Assembly: GCA_018711775.1 (NCBI GenBank)
Contig: DVHV01000140.1
Span: forward strand, 1-5,179
Length of the DNA stretch: 5,179 bases
Reading direction: 5' to 3'
Origin: Candidatus Onthocola stercoravium
Lineage (GTDB): Bacteria; Bacillota_I; Bacilli_A; RF39; UBA660
Positions 5,119 through 5,179 of the stretch are shown piece by piece. The notes under the pieces were generated by a model, which was not told the DNA's origin, did not search any database, and was given only the letters and a program-made list of their open reading frames with translations. Each line of letters begins with the position of its first letter. Position 1 is the stretch's first letter. Position numbers and translations under genes: made by a program.

Positions 5119-5179
5119 TCACACTACCAAAGTATATGGATCACTTGAAGTTCCACTTCCTCCTTGTAATGCTACATTA
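5119..5179 (-). CDS. C-terminal end of a probable surface protein, partial
   Basis: Only the last 19 codons and the TGA stop (5121-5119) are in the window; the gene enters from the right edge. The tail reads GGSGTSSDPYTLVV. A G(S/T)GTxxDPY sequence close to the C-terminus is, as I recall, frequent in exported or pilin-like proteins of low-GC gut bacteria, where it follows beta-rich repeats; this is recognition of a short motif and not a domain match. The gene converges on the flippase gene. Its 3' end is followed within 10 nt by the G+C-rich hairpin. Neither its length nor its function can be given. Confidence 0.5.
   Translation of the reverse strand, partial: NVALQGGSGTSSDPYTLVV

Noticed and set aside
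5042..5140. Minus-strand frame through the G+C-rich block reading KPPPAALNPPGGREL
   Set aside because: It has no start or SD. The proline and glycine content simply follows from the G+C-rich inverted repeat.

Overview
The window is strongly A+T-rich and has tight gene packing, clear Shine-Dalgarno (SD) sites and TGG-encoded tryptophans inside conserved Rel motifs. With a long-form Rel enzyme followed by dtd, this points to a low-GC Gram-positive bacterium, perhaps one of the uncultured gut Bacilli/Mollicutes-like lineages. The lineage is an inference; no marker gene is present to fix it.

Left and centre, minus strand (3501 down to 1): a compact four-gene operon reading leftwards. The order is rel (ppGpp synthetase/hydrolase family), a 5'(3')-deoxyribonucleotidase-like HAD hydrolase, dtd (D-aminoacyl-tRNA deacylase), then a GtrA-like membrane protein cut by the window edge. 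The gaps are 10 nt, a 26-nt overlap and 17 nt, so translational coupling is likely. The operon has a good sigma-A-type promoter (TTTAAA, 17 nt, TATAAT) in the 89-nt intergenic region at 3502-3590.

Right, plus strand (3591-4886): a divergently transcribed polytopic membrane protein of the SpoVB/MurJ-like flippase group (MOP superfamily). It is shorter than usual, with about 12 membrane segments. The shared intergenic region carries a perfect 14-bp palindrome and a 10-bp direct repeat.

Far right (4887-5179): a 232-nt non-coding stretch, then the last 19 codons of a minus-strand protein ending in a GSGTSSDPY tail, probably a surface protein. Between them lie a small hairpin at the flippase stop codon, a start-less open frame that looks like a decayed protein end, and a G+C-rich inverted repeat (31 of 38 bases G or C) that stands out sharply from its surroundings.

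Main result: Rel keeps all the obvious synthetase motifs and the RFKD signature of bifunctional enzymes, but the hydrolase HDxxED motif reads HEVINN. It may therefore be a synthetase-dominant Rel derived from a bifunctional ancestor, which raises the question of what removes ppGpp in this cell. A nucleotide-phosphatase-family gene sits directly downstream in the same operon. No CRISPR array, tRNA, rRNA, riboswitch or insertion sequence was seen.
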